From: JAWKWH01 sp041397625 | Lineage (GTDB): Bacteria > Pseudomonadota > Alphaproteobacteria > Rhizobiales > Rhizobiaceae | Length of the DNA: 64,000 nucleotides | Assembly (NCBI GenBank): GCA_041397625.1 | Contig: JAWKWH010000002.1 | Coordinates: 186,001-250,000, forward strand | Direction: 5' to 3' | Shown: positions 52,165-60,157 of the stretch, in pieces | Layout: each line of letters opens with the position of its first letter | Numbering within the stretch: position 1 is the first letter of the stretch | Notes under the pieces: generated by a model | Told to the model about the DNA's origin: nothing | The model's input: the letters and a program-made list of their open reading frames with translations, nothing else | The model's database searches: none | Program-made: the position numbers and the translations under genes

Positions 52165-52193
52165 GACATAATTGTTTCGGCCCGCGCGCGCAA
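52165..52193 (-). promoter_or_regulatory. Candidate tuf promoter
   Basis: On the minus strand TTGCGC and TATGTC are 17 nt apart, about 60 nt before the tuf start. Strength is uncertain. Confidence 0.35.
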
Positions 52194-52232
52194 GCGCAAA
52201 TGGCGGTCCCGAGGACAGGGGAAGCGGGAAAC

Positions 52233-52242
52233 TGGAGCGGAT
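52233..52242 (+). repeat. 10-bp direct repeat, left edge of a low-GC islet (att-like)
   Basis: TGGAGCGGAT is identical to 53596-53605, the 3' end (CCA side) of tRNA-Gly. Together the copies bound the low-GC methyltransferase segment. This is the pattern left by integration at a tRNA 3' end, though no integrase is present. Confidence 0.45.
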
Positions 52243-52443
52243 ATGCAAGAACGCAAGACGTGATATCTCAGAAAATCTCCACCGGCATCGCTCCGTTTGC
52301 TCCGAGAAATCCTCCCGCCGGTATCAGGTATCCTGTTCATTTATCTGATCGCATAAGCTGCGGTCTTGTTGGAAACCAACGCCAGATTCCCTATTCCTTT
52401 CGATTTTTCGTATACTTCCTGTTTGATCGGGAGGAAGTGCGCA

Positions 52444-53262
52444 ATGGCCTTTGAAGATTTTGCCGCTGCGGAAAAAACTGGTTGGTCGCAAGACGCGCGT
52501 GCCGACGCCTACGTCAATCTTTTTGCGCCGGTTTCAGACCAACTGATCCCACATCTGGTTAGTGCGGTGGATGCAGGCACAGGCAAGGCCGTCCTCGACC
52601 TGTGTTGTGGTCATGGAAATGCGGCAGAAGCTCTTGTCGAGGCGGGTTCGACAGTAACGGGTTTGGATTTCTCACCTGCCATGCTCGCCCTCGCGCGAAA
52701 ACGCGTGCCTCAAGCGACTTTCGTCGAAGGTGACGCCGCGAGCCTGCCGTTTGAAGAAAGCAGTTTTGACGCAGTTGTCTGCAACGTGGGGTTTGGTCAT
52801 CTTCCCGACCCGGATGCGGTTCTCTCGGAGGTCGCCAGAGTTCTCCGTCCGGGAGGCATCACGGGATTGACATCGTGGCGAGAGACAGAAGTTTCGCCAA
52901 CATTTCAGATCATTTTTGGTGCTGTGAAAACACACGGCGACCCGACACTTGCTCCGCCCGCACCCGAGTTCCACCTTTTTTCCAAACGCCGGGAGGCGAA
53001 GAATGCCCTATCGGCCGCCGGTTTCTCCGAACCTGCTTTCACTGACATTGATGTTGAATTCCAATTCTCCGATCCCAGTCAATTCGCAAATGTTTTTGAG
53101 TATGCCACCGTGCGGGCTTCCATGCTGATACAGTCTCAAGAACCCTCAGCGCGCGCCGCCATTCGCGATGCGATGACCGGAAAAGTGTCAACTGACTTCG
53201 ATGCCGGTGACGGTACGTGGCGTGTTCCATTTCCCGCGACAATGGTCACTGCTGCCGTGTAA
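52444..53262 (+). CDS. SAM-dependent class I methyltransferase in a low-GC islet
   Basis: A 272-residue methyltransferase. Motif I is VLDLCCGHGNAAEALVEAG, motif II VTGLDFSPAMLALARKR, acidic GDAASLPFEESSFDAVVCN, and motif post-I VLRPGGITGL, as in UbiE/COQ5-like small-molecule methylases. The substrate is unknown. ATG 52444 has GGGAGGAAG upstream; the open frame to 52366 is not conserved. Base composition is unlike the rest of the window (bases 52501-52560 are 32/60 G+C, against 43/60 for 5341-5400 in eno), suggesting recent acquisition. It sits alone between tuf and tRNA-Gly. Confidence 0.82.
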   Translation: MAFEDFAAAEKTGWSQDARADAYVNLFAPVSDQLIPHLVSAVDAGTGKAVLDLCCGHGNAAEALVEAGSTVTGLDFSPAMLALARKRVPQATFVEGDAASLPFEESSFDAVVCNVGFGHLPDPDAVLSEVARVLRPGGITGLTSWRETEVSPTFQIIFGAVKTHGDPTLAPPAPEFHLFSKRREAKNALSAAGFSEPAFTDIDVEFQFSDPSQFANVFEYATVRASMLIQSQEPSARAAIRDAMTGKVSTDFDAGDGTWRVPFPATMVTAAV

Positions 53263-53510
53263 GTCTGGACGCGCAACCAGATTTGAGGCAGGGCAGGCTC
53301 CAGCGACAGCTTTGTCCGCATTGCTAACTAAGCCGCAGGGTGGTGGCTTAACCGAACAATGTGGCAGCTAAGGTGGCAAATGGTACGGCCAGGTTGGACT
53401 GAACACGACGCTTCATTTCCCAAAGCGAGAAACGTCACGATTGAGACTCACTTGCCGTCAGAATGTTCGTATCTCAATTTTTACGTGCATTTTATTCTGC
53501 AGGTTTAATG

Positions 53511-53565
53511 GATTGGTGATATTAAACTTTACAGATAGTCAGTTTGGTAACACCAATCATTTTAA
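53511..53565 (+). terminator. Hairpin in the AT-rich tail of the islet
   Basis: GATTGGTG (53511-53518) pairs with CACCAATC (53551-53558), followed by ATTTTAAGCTTTT. It lies in the 333-nt noncoding stretch 53263-53595, where bases 53461-53520 are only 20/60 G+C. It may end the methyltransferase transcript; nothing else coding is seen in this stretch. Confidence 0.3.
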
Positions 53566-53595
53566 GCTTTTGAAAATAAAAACATAATTTGCAAA

Positions 53596-53669
53596 TGGAG
53601 CGGATGAAGGGAATCGAACCCTCGTCGTAAGCTTGGGAAGCTTCTGCTCTGCCATTGAGCTACATCCGC
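53596..53669 (-). tRNA. tRNA-Gly (anticodon CCC)
   Basis: A 74-nt tRNA on the minus strand with acceptor GCGGATG/CATCCGC, discriminator T and encoded CCA. D stem GCTC/GAGC, anticodon loop TTCCCAA with anticodon CCC, T-arm GGGTTCGATTCCC. The anticodon stem has one unpaired G-A at its base. Its 3' 10 nt are repeated at 52233-52242, across the low-GC islet. Confidence 0.96.
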
Positions 53670-53680
53670 ACAGGCGGCAG

Positions 53681-53709
53681 AATTTACACGCATTTTCACC
53701 ATTGCCAAG
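53681..53709 (-). promoter_or_regulatory. Candidate promoter of tRNA-Gly
   Basis: On the minus strand CTTGGC and TAAATT are 17 nt apart, 11 nt before the tRNA. Confidence 0.45.
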
Positions 53710-53739
53710 CAGCTTCGCGCACGCCGGCGACAAAATCCC

Positions 53740-54024
53740 TCAGCCGTGTTTGCGATTGAAGATGAACTCGACGCCCAGCATGTCGCCATCCGTCCAATGG
53801 ACGCGCACGTTCAGCGGCCGGCCGATCATCGCAGTCTCGACCTGGAATTCGGACGGCAGCCAGCCCCTGCCCGGCACGAAGAGGCGCAGGCCCGTGGTGG
53901 AGATGTCCTTGATGATGGCGTCGCACAGCCCAACACCGTTGAAGCTGATCTTCGCCGCGACATTGCAGCCAACCCGAGTCGCCACACGGCGATGCACGGG
54001 TTCGCGGGACTTGGCTTCCGCCAT
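53740..54024 (-). CDS. PilZ-domain protein
   Basis: A 94-residue single-domain PilZ protein with both c-di-GMP contact motifs: RVATR (RxxxR) near the N-terminus and DISTTG (DxSxxG) at about residue 42, then the barrel strands GLRLFVPGRGWLPSEFQVE and RVHWTDGDMLGVEFIF. It could read c-di-GMP levels and influence motility or surface growth through an unknown partner. ATG 54024 lies ~5 nt after GGGGG; GTG 54030 and ATG 54027 are in frame. Confidence 0.85.
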   Translation of the reverse strand: MAEAKSREPVHRRVATRVGCNVAAKISFNGVGLCDAIIKDISTTGLRLFVPGRGWLPSEFQVETAMIGRPLNVRVHWTDGDMLGVEFIFNRKHG

Positions 54025-54127
54025 CATCACCCCCGAAGGTAACCTGCAATGCGGGATTCTAGCGATCGAACCTTAAGGAATGGCTTGCCGGCAATTAACC
54101 ATGCGGCATCCGGTTCGTGCCGGTACC

Positions 54128-54395
54128 GGACCGGCCGCGGTCGCCCGGTCCATTTGGCCGACGCCATCTTTTCAAACCGGGGGCTTTTCCGTAAATGGCT
54201 AGAGCGGTCCATCTCTGGATGGAAGCGGTTTGACGGCGTTCGTGTTGGCAAGGAGAATACCCGAGCCGCGATGTGACCATCACGCGAGAATTTCGACGGT
54301 GAGGTCTGGTTTATCGGGCTTGCCCGACGAAAGGTCCGGCAGACCTTTCGCCAGCCGAACGCCCGAAGGGCAGACGCGGAAAAGACCGCCAGGTC
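54128..54395. other. Hairpin-rich noncoding stretch between the PilZ and aminotransferase genes
   Basis: The 550-nt gap 54025-54574 has no convincing gene. It contains several exact stems: GGACCGG/CCGGTCC (54128-54151), TCGGG/CCCGA (54314-54327), CGAAAGGTC/GACCTTTCG with a 5-nt loop (54328-54350), GCCC/GGGC (54361-54371) and GACC/GGTC (54384-54395). A 10-bp palindrome TTGCCGGCAA is at 54085-54094. The cluster may be part of a folded transcript or a repeat remnant; strand is unknown. Confidence 0.3.
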
Positions 54396-54574
54396 GGAAA
54401 GGTCGGGGTATTGATTTCACATTGTAAACCGCAATTGTTTCAACTTGGTCCTGTCGCGCCCCGGCGGCGTCGCGTACGGCTCGCGGTATTCCGTCTTTCA
54501 AGGGTTTGCGACACAGTCGCCCGCATAAATTCGCTTCGACCATTTCAACCAGATTAGCGGGTCCTGACACTGGC

Positions 54575-55894
54575 ATGTCACATGTTTTTCCGCGCCACAG
54601 CAAAACCGCCTTCCCCGTCGCGGTCAAAGGCGACGGCTGTTACCTGATCGACGAGGCGGGCAAGCGCTATCTCGACGGTTCCGGCGGCGCGGCCGTCTCC
54701 TGTCTCGGCCATTCGGACCGCGAGGTCATCGCCGCCATCAAGGCGCAGCTCGACGAACTGGCCTTCGCCCATACCGGGTTCCTGTCGTCGAGGCCGGCCG
54801 AGCAGCTCGCCGACCTGCTGATCGCCAATGCGCCGCAGGGCATCGACCGGGCCTATTTCGTTTCCGGCGGCTCGGAGGCGGTCGAAGCGGCGATCAAGCT
54901 GGCGCGCCAGTATTTCATCGAGACGGGGCAGCCGGAGCGCTCGCGGCTGATCGCCCGCCGACAGAGCTATCACGGCAACACACTGGGCGCGCTCGCCGCC
55001 GGTGGCAACGAATGGCGCAGGCGGCCCTTCGCGCCGCTGATGATCGAGACCTCGCATATCGCGCCCTGCTATGAATATCGCGGCCGGCGCAACGACGAGA
55101 CGCCGGAGGAATACGGGCTGCGCGCGGCGGACGAGCTTGAGGCCGAAATCCGGCGCCTCGGGCCCGAAACGGTGATGGCGTTCATCGCCGAACCGGTGGT
55201 GGGCGCGACGCTGGGCGCCGTGCCCCCTGCCCCCGGCTATTTCGCTCGCATCCGCGAAATCTGCGACCGCCACGGCGTGCTGCTCATCCTCGACGAGGTG
55301 ATGTGCGGCATGGGCCGCACGGGCACGTTGTTCGCCTGCGAACAGGAGGGCATCTCGCCGGATATCGTTACCATCGCCAAGGGGCTTGGAGCCGGCTACC
55401 AGCCGATCGGCGCCATGCTGTGTTCCGCCGACATTTATCGGGCGATCGAAGAGGGTTCCGGCTTTTTCCAGCACGGACACACCTATATCGGCCATCCGGC
55501 AGCCTGCGCCGCCGGACTGGCCGTGGTCGGCGCGATCATGCAGCGCGGCCTGCTTGGCTGCGTGCGCGAAATGGGATCGAGGGTGGAAACGGCGCTCAGG
55601 AACGCGTTCGGCCAGCATCCCCATGTCGGCGACATTCGCGGACGCGGCCTGTTCTTCGGCATCGAGCTCGTCAGGGACCGCGACACCAAGGAGCCCTTCG
55701 ATCCGTCGCTCAAGATCAATGCCCGCATCAAGAAGGCGGCCTTCGACGCCGGCCTGATCTGCTACCCGATGGGCGGCACGATCGACGGGGTCAGCGGCGA
55801 CCACGTGCTGCTCGCTCCGCCCTTCATCATCGAGGACCGGCATGTCGACGAAATGGTCGGCAAGCTGGACGCCGCCTTCGGAAGCGTCCTGTGA
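54575..55894 (+). CDS. Class III (omega) aminotransferase
   Basis: A 439-residue fold-type I PLP enzyme. Visible are YLDGSGGAAVSCLGHSDREV, the PLP-contact FVSGGSEAVEAAIKLARQY, the PLP-ring aspartate in LLILDEVMCGMGRTG, and the lysine in TIAKGLGAGYQPIGAM. The family includes beta-alanine, ornithine, diaminobutyrate and other omega or beta-amino acid transaminases. The substrate is open. The stop overlaps the next gene by GTGA, so it works with the BKACE enzyme. ATG 54575 (MSHVFPRHSKTAFPV) was chosen; the open frame to 54506 is not family-like. Confidence 0.85.
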   Translation: MSHVFPRHSKTAFPVAVKGDGCYLIDEAGKRYLDGSGGAAVSCLGHSDREVIAAIKAQLDELAFAHTGFLSSRPAEQLADLLIANAPQGIDRAYFVSGGSEAVEAAIKLARQYFIETGQPERSRLIARRQSYHGNTLGALAAGGNEWRRRPFAPLMIETSHIAPCYEYRGRRNDETPEEYGLRAADELEAEIRRLGPETVMAFIAEPVVGATLGAVPPAPGYFARIREICDRHGVLLILDEVMCGMGRTGTLFACEQEGISPDIVTIAKGLGAGYQPIGAMLCSADIYRAIEEGSGFFQHGHTYIGHPAACAAGLAVVGAIMQRGLLGCVREMGSRVETALRNAFGQHPHVGDIRGRGLFFGIELVRDRDTKEPFDPSLKINARIKKAAFDAGLICYPMGGTIDGVSGDHVLLAPPFIIEDRHVDEMVGKLDAAFGSVL

Positions 55895-56685
55895 GGGAAT
55901 TGCCGCGCATCATGGTCGCACCGAACGGTGCGCGGCTGACGAAGAAGGACCATCCCAAGCTGCCCGTGACGGTCGAGGAGATCGTGGCGTGCGCGCGCGA
56001 CTGTCATGTGGCCGGCGCCGGGGCGCTTCACGCCCATGTCCGCGACATCAACCAGGTGCATGTGCTCGACGCCGGGCTCTATCGCGAACTGATCGATGAA
56101 ATGGCGGTGCAGGCGCCCGGCATGCACGTGCAGATCACCACCGAGGCGGTCGGCGGTTACTCGCCGGAGGAACAGCGCAAGCTGGTGCGCGACGTGATGC
56201 CGGCGGCGGTTTCGGTCTCGCTTTCGGAAATGTTCTCCGACGGCGACCGCGCGGCGGCGATCGGTTTCTACCAGTGGGCGGCGGCGGCCGGCATCGCCGT
56301 CCAACACATTGTTTACGGCGCGGACGAGTTCAGCCATTTCATCGAGATGGCCAATCCGTCCGGCATACCCGGCGGGCGGCGGCAGGTGTTGTTCGTGCTC
56401 GGGCGTTACGCGGCGGGCCAACAAAGCGAACCTTCCGATCTCGAACCGTTTCTCGAAGTGCTGGAGACCGAGGCCGCCGATCTGGACATCGACTGGGCGG
56501 TGTGCGCCTTCGGCGTCCGCCAGCAGGACTGCCTTTTGGAGGCGATCCGGCGCGGCGGCAAGGCGCGCGTCGGCTTCGAGAACGGCTTCTGGCTCGGCGA
56601 CGGCGGCACGGCCCGCGAGAACGTGTCGATGGTCGAGGACCTGGTCAACCGCATCGCCTACGAGACGCGGCACTGGTCGTCTTAA
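55891..56685 (+). CDS. Beta-keto acid cleavage enzyme (BKACE, DUF849)
   Basis: A 264-residue TIM-barrel enzyme of the BKACE family, which includes 3-keto-5-aminohexanoate cleavage enzyme. Members condense a beta-keto acid with acetyl-CoA to give acetoacetate and a new acyl-CoA, using zinc. Visible are IMVAPNGARLTKKDHP, the metal motif LHAHVRD and C-terminal GFENGFWLGDGGTARENVSMV. The start is GTG, overlapping the aminotransferase stop. Its pairing with an aminotransferase suggests a pathway that transaminates an amino acid to the keto acid cleaved here; this is inference. Confidence 0.87.
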   Translation: MRELPRIMVAPNGARLTKKDHPKLPVTVEEIVACARDCHVAGAGALHAHVRDINQVHVLDAGLYRELIDEMAVQAPGMHVQITTEAVGGYSPEEQRKLVRDVMPAAVSVSLSEMFSDGDRAAAIGFYQWAAAAGIAVQHIVYGADEFSHFIEMANPSGIPGGRRQVLFVLGRYAAGQQSEPSDLEPFLEVLETEAADLDIDWAVCAFGVRQQDCLLEAIRRGGKARVGFENGFWLGDGGTARENVSMVEDLVNRIAYETRHWSS

Positions 56686-56746
56686 CGAATTGGCCAGTCG
56701 GACGGGCTACTCTGCCGCCACCGATCCCGGCGATGGCGGAAACAAC

Positions 56747-57859
56747 ATGGCGCAACCCGAGAGCAAGGCCCGGCAGGGCCGAATGGCGACCCTCGATCTG
56801 CTGAGGCTGGTGGCGGCGCTGGCGGTGGTGTGTTTCCACTACCTGTTCCGCGGCGAGATCGCCGCAGACGGGCACGGCCAGGCCTTTGCGGCCGCTTCGA
56901 GCGTCGCCATCTATGGCTATCTCGGCGTCAACCTGTTCTTCATCATCTCTGGCTTCGTCATCGCCTGGTCGGCGGAGGGGCGCGATTTCGCCCGTTTCGC
57001 GCTAGCCCGTTTCGCCCGGCTCTATCCGGGTTTCCTGACCTGCATGGCGATCACCTTCGTCGTCCTGCTCATTGCCGCCAATCCGGCGTTTGGCGTGTCA
57101 TGGGCGCAGTTCGCCGCCAATCTCATCATGTTCGCGCCGGCGCTTGGCCAACCGTTCATGGATGGCGTCTACTGGTCGATCATCCTGGAGGTGATCTTCT
57201 ACGGCTGGGTCGCCACCGCCCTGTTCTTCGGCGTGTTCGGGCGCTGGAAGACCGGCCTGCTGCTCAGCTGGCTCGTCGTCTGCGCACTCAACGAATACGG
57301 GCTCGACAACGGTGCGCTGAGACTGGTGTTCGTCACCGAGTACGGGCCGTTGTTCGTCTCCGGCGTCCTGCTGCACCATATGCATGCGCACGGACGCTCG
57401 CTGGAGCATCTGGCGATGCTCGCCGCTTCCTTCGCCATGTCGACGGCGGCGATGACCGGCGTGCGTGACTGGATGCTGCTGCACTATGGCGAAGCGGTCG
57501 GACTTCCGGGCCTTGTCGCCGCCAACCTTGCGATCTACGCGCTGGCGATCGGCGCCGTCGCCACGGCCGACCGCGTCGCCCCCGGCAAGACCATCCTCAT
57601 GCTCGGCGGTCTGACCTACCCGCTCTACCTGTTGCATCAGAACATCGGTTACGTGGCGATCGCGGCGATCGCGCCGGTTGCCGGCGCGTGGAGCGCGTTC
57701 GCGGTCGTGCTCGTCGCGATGCTCCTGGCATCGTGGGCGGTCTGGCGTTTCATTGAAACGCCGGCGCGAAGGGCGATCATCCGCGCCGCGGGACCGTATG
57801 CAGACCGGGCCGCGCAATTCCGCCCGGCGAGGCCGGCATCGGCGGTTCCAGCCGAATGA
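56747..57859 (+). CDS. Acyltransferase-3 family membrane protein
   Basis: A 370-residue OafA/YrhL-like integral membrane acyltransferase with ~10 helices. The N-terminal signature is LRLVAALAVVCFHYLFRG, where the histidine is the likely catalytic base; the second helix GVNLFFIISGFVIAW and the final VWRFIETPARR are family marks. Such proteins acetylate or acylate sugars of surface polysaccharides or peptidoglycan. The target is unknown. The ATG follows GGCGGA at a good distance. It ends at a convergent gap with tig. Confidence 0.85.
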   Translation: MAQPESKARQGRMATLDLLRLVAALAVVCFHYLFRGEIAADGHGQAFAAASSVAIYGYLGVNLFFIISGFVIAWSAEGRDFARFALARFARLYPGFLTCMAITFVVLLIAANPAFGVSWAQFAANLIMFAPALGQPFMDGVYWSIILEVIFYGWVATALFFGVFGRWKTGLLLSWLVVCALNEYGLDNGALRLVFVTEYGPLFVSGVLLHHMHAHGRSLEHLAMLAASFAMSTAAMTGVRDWMLLHYGEAVGLPGLVAANLAIYALAIGAVATADRVAPGKTILMLGGLTYPLYLLHQNIGYVAIAAIAPVAGAWSAFAVVLVAMLLASWAVWRFIETPARRAIIRAAGPYADRAAQFRPARPASAVPAE

Positions 57860-57910
57860 GAAACGCCGCCGCCTAGAACATCAAGAAGATCGCCCCGGCG
57901 CTCACCAAAA

Positions 57911-57926
57911 GGCCCCTTGCGGGGCC
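57911..57926 (-). terminator. Second terminator downstream of tig
   Basis: On the minus strand GGCCCC-GCAA-GGGGCC is followed by TTTT. It lies about 75 nt beyond the first tig terminator and may catch read-through. Confidence 0.5.
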
Positions 57927-57998
57927 GGCCTGAAGCCGGAACGCTCCCGACGGATCCTCCCGACAACGAAATATCCACCGCTTGAAAACGGATACGAA

Positions 57999-58023
57999 AA
58001 CCCCGCCGAAAACCGACGGGGTT
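57999..58023 (-). terminator. Terminator of tig
   Basis: On the minus strand AACCCCG pairs with CGGGGTT plus inner CG pairs around a short A/T-rich loop, followed by TTTTCG. It starts 63 nt after the tig stop. Confidence 0.65.
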
Positions 58024-58085
58024 CGTCTGCGATCCGGGGGCGCTCCTTCGAGCGGCGTTTCCTCATTTTCCGCAGCCGGGGCCGG

Positions 58086-59546
58086 TCACTCCGCCTTGTC
58101 GGCAGCCTTCTTGGCCGGCGCCTTCTTCTTGGCGGGTGCCTTCTTCTCAGCCGGCGCCTTCTTGGCGGCCGCTTTCTTCTTCGGCGCCGCCTTCTTCGCC
58201 GCCGGTTCCTCGTCATCCTCCGCGAGCAGTTCCTCCTTGCTCACCTTCTTGTCGGTGACGGAAATCTCGCCGAGTAGATGGTCGATGACCTTCTCCTCGA
58301 ACAGCGGCGCGCGGAAATCGGCCATTGCCTCGGGGTTGTTGCGATAATAGTCGAAGACCTGCTGCTCCTGGCCCGGATACTGGCGAACCGTTTCCATCAG
58401 GGCGCGCTGCATTTCCTCGTCGCTGATCTTGACCTCGGCCTTCTCGCCGATTTCCGACAGCACCAGCCCGAGGCGCACACGGCGCTCCGCGAGCCGCTGA
58501 TATTCCTCGCGCGCCTCGTCCTCGGTCGTATCCTCGTCCTCGAAGGTCTTGCCCTCGCGCTCCAGGTCGCGTTCGACCTGGTTCCAGATATTGTTGAACT
58601 CGGCCTCGACCAGCTTGGACGGCGCCTCGAACTTGTAGGCCTCGTCGAGCGCGTCGAGAATCTGGCGCTTGACCTTCTGGCGCGTCACCGCGCCGAACTG
58701 GCTCTCGATCTGGCCGCGGACGATCTCGCGCAGCCGCTCGGCCGATTCCAGGCCAAGCTGCTTTGCCGTATCGTCGTTGATTTCCAGTTTGCCGGGTTTT
58801 GCGACCTCGCTGACGGTGACGTCGAAGACGGCATCCTTGCCGGCGAGGTGGGTCGCGCCGTATTCTTCCGGGAACGTCACCTTGACCTGGCGCTCTTCGC
58901 CGGCCTTCACGCCGATCAGCTGGTCTTCGAAACCCGGGATGAAGGAACCCGAACCGAGCACGAGGTCCTGGTCTTCGGCGGAACCGCCCTCGAAGGGCTC
59001 GCCGTCGATCTTGCCGACGAAGCTCATCGTCACCCGGTCGCCACTTTCGGCCTTGCCCGTCTTCGCTTCGTAGGATCTGGCGGATTCGGCAACCCGCATC
59101 ACCTGCTCCTCGACCTCCTCGTCGGGAATGTCGAGCACTTCGCGGGTCACCTTGATCGAACTGACGTCTTGAAGTTCGAACTGCGGAACGACCTCATAGG
59201 ACAGCGAAAACTCGAAATCGGCCTTGCCGGACAGAACCTTCTCGGCCTCCGCCTCGTCCTCGGTCATGTTGACCTCGGGCTGCATTGCGGCCTTCTCGCC
59301 GCGATCGCTCAGCACCTTGCGGGTGGAATCGGACAGAAGCTCGTTGACGACCTCGGCCATGAAGGACTTGCCGTACATCTTGCGCAGATGCTGCACCGGC
59401 ACCTTGCCGGGCCTGAATCCGTTGAGGCGTACCTTGTCCTTGGCATCGGCCAGCTTGTCCAGGAGCCTGGCTTCCATGTCGTCGGCCGGTACCTTGATCG
59501 AAATCTCGCGTTTCAGCCCCTCATTGAGCGTCTCGGTAACCTGCAT
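58086..59546 (-). CDS. tig: Trigger factor chaperone/prolyl isomerase
   Basis: A 486-residue ribosome-bound chaperone. The N-terminal ribosome-binding signature is GFRPGKVPVQHLRKMYGKSF, the FKBP-like isomerase domain has DRVTMSFVGKIDGEPFEGGS, and a long helical chaperone domain follows. The last ~40 residues are a low-complexity Lys/Ala/Pro tail with PAKK-type repeats, longer than in E. coli Tig and seen in several rhizobia. ATG 59546 begins MQVTETLNEGLKREIS; the 42-residue upstream extension is noncoding. tRNA-Leu lies 84 nt upstream on the same strand with no terminator between. Confidence 0.96.
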   Translation of the reverse strand: MQVTETLNEGLKREISIKVPADDMEARLLDKLADAKDKVRLNGFRPGKVPVQHLRKMYGKSFMAEVVNELLSDSTRKVLSDRGEKAAMQPEVNMTEDEAEAEKVLSGKADFEFSLSYEVVPQFELQDVSSIKVTREVLDIPDEEVEEQVMRVAESARSYEAKTGKAESGDRVTMSFVGKIDGEPFEGGSAEDQDLVLGSGSFIPGFEDQLIGVKAGEERQVKVTFPEEYGATHLAGKDAVFDVTVSEVAKPGKLEINDDTAKQLGLESAERLREIVRGQIESQFGAVTRQKVKRQILDALDEAYKFEAPSKLVEAEFNNIWNQVERDLEREGKTFEDEDTTEDEAREEYQRLAERRVRLGLVLSEIGEKAEVKISDEEMQRALMETVRQYPGQEQQVFDYYRNNPEAMADFRAPLFEEKVIDHLLGEISVTDKKVSKEELLAEDDEEPAAKKAAPKKKAAAKKAPAEKKAPAKKKAPAKKAADKAE

Positions 59547-59630
59547 TTCGCGTTCCTTGCTGTTGAAACGGCAAACGGGCCTTGTGGCCGCATCGTCCGC
59601 TGAAAATCTCTTGCCGGGGGAGAAGCCCGA

Positions 59631-59715
<85 letters not shown>

Positions 59716-59751
59716 CTCAAGGGCTTTACCGCGCCCCCGAAAGCGCGTGGT

Positions 59752-59779
59752 TCTATATCACCTGGCCTGCGGCGATCAA
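59752..59779 (-). promoter_or_regulatory. Candidate promoter of tRNA-Leu (and possibly tig)
   Basis: On the minus strand TTGATC (59774-59779) and TATAGA (59752-59757) are 16 nt apart, ending ~37 nt before the tRNA. Confidence 0.45.
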
Positions 59780-59780
59780 A

Positions 59781-59812
59781 GGAAAAATGCCCACGATTCG
59801 GGCAATTTTTCC
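59781..59812. repeat. Terminator-like hairpin between tRNA-Leu and the DUF1127 gene
   Basis: GGAAAAA-T-GCCC pairs with GGGC-AA-TTTTTCC around CACGATTC. It has terminator shape in both directions and lies next to the tRNA-Leu promoter, possibly insulating the two divergent units. Confidence 0.4.
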
Positions 59813-59890
59813 GGTTGGCGAGCCAAAAACGAGGCAAGCCGCCGTCGTTGTCCGCCCGAGCCGCAAACCCGCCACCAAAATGCCATGCTG

Positions 59891-59909
59891 CATTGCACAA
59901 AATGCAATG
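59891..59909. promoter_or_regulatory. Inverted repeat upstream of the DUF1127 gene
   Basis: CATTGCA-CAAAA-TGCAATG is exact, and TGCCATGC occurs on both sides (59881-59888, 59911-59918). It lies ~110 nt before the DUF1127 start in an AT-rich patch within the 301-nt gap 59716-60016. It is a candidate operator controlling the DUF1127/small-RNA transcript. Confidence 0.35.
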
Positions 59910-60016
59910 GTGCCATGCAACAATGGCACTCCACAAACGACCGGACGAATCCTATCTTCCGGACATCGAACAACACGAGGCGGTTAGCCAACTGCCCGAC
60001 CAACGAGGTGAGAAAA

Positions 60017-60157
60017 ATGAACCTGATCCGCAACTACCGCAACTGGCGGCGCTATCGCAACACGGTCGACGAGCTGAGCCGTCTGTCCAATCGCGAGCTC
60101 AACGACCTGGGTATCTCGCGCGGCGACATCCCCTACGTTGCCCGTCGCGCTGTCTAA
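60017..60157 (+). CDS. DUF1127 small basic protein
   Basis: A 46-residue arginine-rich protein (NLIRNYRNWRRYRNTVDELS, LSNRELNDLGISRGDIPYVARRA), a full match to the short DUF1127 class in which one domain is the whole protein. These proteins are linked to phosphate, carbon or stress control and to RNA turnover in alphaproteobacteria. GAGGTGAGA precedes the ATG. It is followed by three anti-Shine-Dalgarno hairpins, the same layout as a DUF1127 gene followed by CcsR-type RNAs in Rhodobacter. A longer upstream frame was rejected as chance. Confidence 0.92.
   Translation: MNLIRNYRNWRRYRNTVDELSRLSNRELNDLGISRGDIPYVARRAV

Noticed and set aside
54280..54571. Minus-strand 115-codon frame before the aminotransferase gene
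   Set aside because: No domain, poor start context, and it overlaps the aminotransferase 5' end on the other strand; the region is better explained as hairpin-rich noncoding DNA.
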